Positions 23,189-24,927 of a stretch of DNA of 24,927 bases are shown here, piece after piece. The position numbers and the translations under genes were made by a program. Below the pieces are notes generated by a model. It was not told the DNA's origin. It ran no database searches and was given only the letters and a program-made list of their open reading frames with translations. Position 1 is the stretch's first letter; each line of letters begins with the position of its first letter. Source of the stretch: Methanobacteriota archaeon (GTDB taxonomy: Archaea > Thermoplasmatota > Poseidoniia > Poseidoniales > Poseidoniaceae). The stretch spans positions 1-24,927 of the forward strand of contig JABGWN010000123.1 of assembly GCA_018645535.1 (NCBI GenBank). Direction: 5' to 3'.

Positions 23189-23824
23189 TCACTCTTCCTC
23201 GATGAGAATGCCATTTAGATCAAAGAATTCCTTACTGAAAACATCGAGATGTAACCAACAACCGTCCTCTTCAAAAGTACAATACATGACTCCAATCCTT
23301 CCCTTTTTTCTTGAAATAGCCATCAACCCATTTGAGGCTCTTGTATTGAGTAAATGCCACTGATTTTTTTGAATCGGAGATATCTCGAGAGGGGTTTTCG
23401 GATTCCATTGATGACGAAACTGAACACCAAAACCTGCAGAAGTTCGATTGGCAATGTGGTACGTAATACCGAATTGAATCCATCCGATTACTAAAGGCAC
23501 CCAAGCAGATACGGATTCGATGAATGCTAGAATAAGTGCAGATGACATCAGAAGCCCACTAATGTGAACGCCTCTATGGAGAATCAGAACTCTTCTTTGA
23601 GACATCGTTGAGAAAAGAGCAAAACCGAGAAGAAGAATTGATGCTAAAAGGAACCATGGTACAACTTCTGTGTATTTTCCAGAGATGATTAGCAAGATTG
23701 GACAGACAAGCGTGAAAAGAGACCAAGCCATTGTGAAGAGAGGAATGATCATGACAGGGTTCTCCTCTGAAGGGAACCAACCATCAACAAACAATCCAAC
23801 CATGTCCCTGCCAAGAACTCCCAC
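23189..23824 (-). CDS. Hypothetical four-helix membrane protein
   Basis: The product (up to 211 aa) has four hydrophobic segments (about residues 24-46, 54-71, 82-101 and 106-124), then a soluble C-terminal part (about 125-211) with GFGVQFRHQWNPKTPLEI, a basic patch (SRKKGRIG), and an acidic end. I recognise no family. The start is uncertain: GTG 23824 gives MGVLGRD, while ATG 23803 gives MVGLFVDGW and would remove seven residues that look unremarkable. It is divergent from the plus-strand membrane-protein gene at 23887, and 62 bp ahead of purE on the same strand, so it may be a separate transcript. Confidence 0.7.
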   Translation of the reverse strand: MGVLGRDMVGLFVDGWFPSEENPVMIIPLFTMAWSLFTLVCPILLIISGKYTEVVPWFLLASILLLGFALFSTMSQRRVLILHRGVHISGLLMSSALILAFIESVSAWVPLVIGWIQFGITYHIANRTSAGFGVQFRHQWNPKTPLEISPIQKNQWHLLNTRASNGLMAISRKKGRIGVMYCTFEEDGCWLHLDVFSKEFFDLNGILIEEE

Positions 23825-23886
23825 TTCATTTGATTGTTGGATATAGGCGATGAGATTAAGTCATAGCCTTATCAATTGAGAAGAGA

Positions 23887-24240
23887 ATGGAACAAGTATA
23901 CGCCTCCACAAGGGAAGAATTTCTCGCACGTTTAGGAAAGCATCCATATGTTGAAATCCAAAATAGTGGGAACACACTCATCCTTCGAAAAGGATGGTTA
24001 CAGATGATTTCATTGAGTATAATCGAAACGGAAGAAAAGATACTTGTGCGTTTCCGACCCAAGATTAGTCTCATTGGTTTGATGATCCTTGCTACGACCA
24101 TCGTCATCTCAATCGCAACGATATCTTGGGTTTGGACTCTTCTTGAGATTGTGCTCATCGGATTCGCTATGCTTGTCCATTCATCCCAACTTACTTGGGA
24201 GATGCTTCAATTCACTCAGGAACCAATTGAATTCAATTGA
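23887..24240 (+). CDS. Small two-helix membrane protein, 117 aa
   Basis: Function is unknown. An N-terminal soluble part (about residues 1-55) includes KHPYVEIQNSGNTLILRKGW and alternating hydrophobic residues typical of a small beta domain, possibly PH-like. Two transmembrane helices follow at about 60-80 and 82-98, then a short tail ending PIEFN. It is divergent from the four-helix membrane protein at 23824, and the pair may share regulation. The stop codon lies inside a palindrome that also reaches toward the end of the convergent gcvPB gene. The start ATG 23887 is preferred because the residues before it have no alternative start. Confidence 0.65.
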   Translation: MEQVYASTREEFLARLGKHPYVEIQNSGNTLILRKGWLQMISLSIIETEEKILVRFRPKISLIGLMILATTIVISIATISWVWTLLEIVLIGFAMLVHSSQLTWEMLQFTQEPIEFN

Positions 24241-24247
24241 ATTCAAT
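24226..24247. repeat. Palindrome between convergent genes
   Basis: A perfect 22-bp palindrome made of ATTGAATTCA repeated twice plus AT spans the stop codon of the 23887 gene (TGA 24238-24240) and stops 3 nt from the gcvPB stop codon. It could form a hairpin in both transcripts and help termination in both directions. It has no long T-run, so this is uncertain. Confidence 0.5.
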
Positions 24248-24249
24248 CG

Positions 24250-24927
24250 TTATTCATCAAATGGATGATGCAGACATAGGTTACGAGCTGCATAGACTTC
24301 ATCGACACGACGCACTGGTGTTGTAATCGGAGCATTATGCAATGTTTCAGCATCAACTTGCAATACTTTAGCGAAATCTTCCGCAAACGTATCAAGCGTA
24401 TCTTTCGATTCAGTTTCAGTTGGCTCAATCATCATGCATTCCGGGACGACCAATGGGAAATATACGGTTGGAGCCATGTAACCCATATCGAGCAATCCTT
24501 TAGCAACGTCCATCGCACTGATACCAAGGGCTTCCTTGGCAGGTGCAAGAGAAAGCGTGAATTCGTGTTTTGCAACAACCGTCTCTGCTCCATCTACGAA
24601 CATGTGATCGACGCCAGCTGCTTTCGCTTCTCTATGGATTGCGTGGCGCAGATAGTTTGCGTTCAATACAGCATGTTCGGACATGGTTCGAAGTTCCTTA
24701 CCGTATCGTCGGTAGTATGCCCAACAGCGAATGATTGCACCGGCATTTCCATGCCATTGCTGTACCTTGCCAATCGTATGCTCAGGTTCATGCCAAGTAT
24801 ACCAGAATTCATCCACTGCCTGTTCCTGTTCAGATTCAATTGCTTCTCTTCGAGAAACGATTGGAGTCGGCAAGAATGGTGCAAGATGTTGCTTTACGCC
24901 AATTGGTCCTGAACCTGGACCTCCACC
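24250..24927 (-). CDS. gcvPB: Glycine dehydrogenase (decarboxylating) subunit 2, partial
   Basis: The C-terminal 225 residues are present and the gene runs off the right edge. The frame is open to base 24927, with GGGPGSGPIGVKQHLAPFLP at the window end, a hallmark just after the pyridoxal-phosphate lysine of the P-protein. Downstream are NAGAIIRCWAYYRRYG, LNANYLRHAI, and the C-terminal block MGYMAPTVYFPLVVPE with MMIEPTETESKDTLD. The two-subunit form (GcvPA plus GcvPB) is usual in archaea and some bacteria. The enzyme decarboxylates glycine and passes aminomethyl to the H-protein of the glycine cleavage system. The apparent start at 24873 is only a TTG codon inside the protein, so it is a 5'-truncated gene here, not a short one. 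Confidence 0.95.
   Translation of the reverse strand, partial: GGGPGSGPIGVKQHLAPFLPTPIVSRREAIESEQEQAVDEFWYTWHEPEHTIGKVQQWHGNAGAIIRCWAYYRRYGKELRTMSEHAVLNANYLRHAIHREAKAAGVDHMFVDGAETVVAKHEFTLSLAPAKEALGISAMDVAKGLLDMGYMAPTVYFPLVVPECMMIEPTETESKDTLDTFAEDFAKVLQVDAETLHNAPITTPVRRVDEVYAARNLCLHHPFDE

Noticed and set aside
24250..24873. Complete short gene starting at 24873
   Set aside because: The frame continues to the window edge with conserved P-protein sequence, so the TTG at 24873 is internal.
1..24927. Prophage, insertion sequence, toxin-antitoxin or defence system
   Set aside because: No transposase, integrase, phage structural, nuclease-immunity or toxin families were recognised, and both tRNA genes are complete with no duplicated fragments seen nearby.

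Overview
The window looks like a chromosomal segment of a marine euryarchaeon, probably Marine Group II (Ca. Poseidoniales) or a relative within Thermoplasmatota; the lineage is an inference. The archaeal signs are a stand-alone PP-ATPase subunit of GMP synthase, a two-subunit glycine dehydrogenase (gcvPB), tRNA genes without an encoded CCA end, TATA-like boxes about 26-30 nt upstream of several start codons (leaderless-type promoters), and very large membrane-anchored surface proteins with FAS1, lamin-tail and Ca-binding repeats.

Layout. (1) Positions 1-2621 are AT-rich and carry small, unrecognised membrane-protein genes in mixed orientation, including one apparently broken by an in-frame stop, and a striking set of three evenly spaced palindromes at 1071-1152. 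(2) Positions 2628-8755, minus strand, encode three envelope proteins: a 1250-aa protein with eight FAS1 domains, a 425-aa membrane-anchored protein, and a secreted protein with a PGF-like C-terminal anchor. (3) A tRNA with a CAU anticodon and an HD-domain phosphohydrolase gene (8837-10243) follow on the minus strand. (4) Positions 10335-21572, plus strand, hold six genes with gaps of 9-70 bp, probably one operon: a membrane-anchored protein with OB-like domains and a Ca-binding tail, a TctA/DUF112 permease, a 1630-aa surface protein with six lamin-tail domains and two HKD phospholipase-D motifs, a Bax-inhibitor-1-like membrane protein, an isopenicillin-N-synthase-like 2-oxoglutarate/Fe(II) oxygenase, and a canonical thymidine phosphorylase. 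tRNA-Asn(GTT) follows. (5) Positions 21699-24927 hold purE-guaAb (minus, purine synthesis), two small membrane proteins, and the 3' part of gcvPB running off the right edge.

The most interesting hypothesis is that the plus-strand operon handles extracellular DNA. A cell-surface HKD nuclease or phosphodiesterase and a possible nucleic-acid-binding OB protein act outside, a permease imports an unknown solute, thymidine phosphorylase splits thymidine inside, and the adjacent IPNS-type oxygenase could oxidise the released thymine in the manner of thymine-7-hydroxylase. The genes are seen; the joint function is inference. Other notable signals are a cysteine pattern in the FAS1 protein that fits disulfides between neighbouring domains, and the palindrome array, whose spacing is close to three DNA helical turns.
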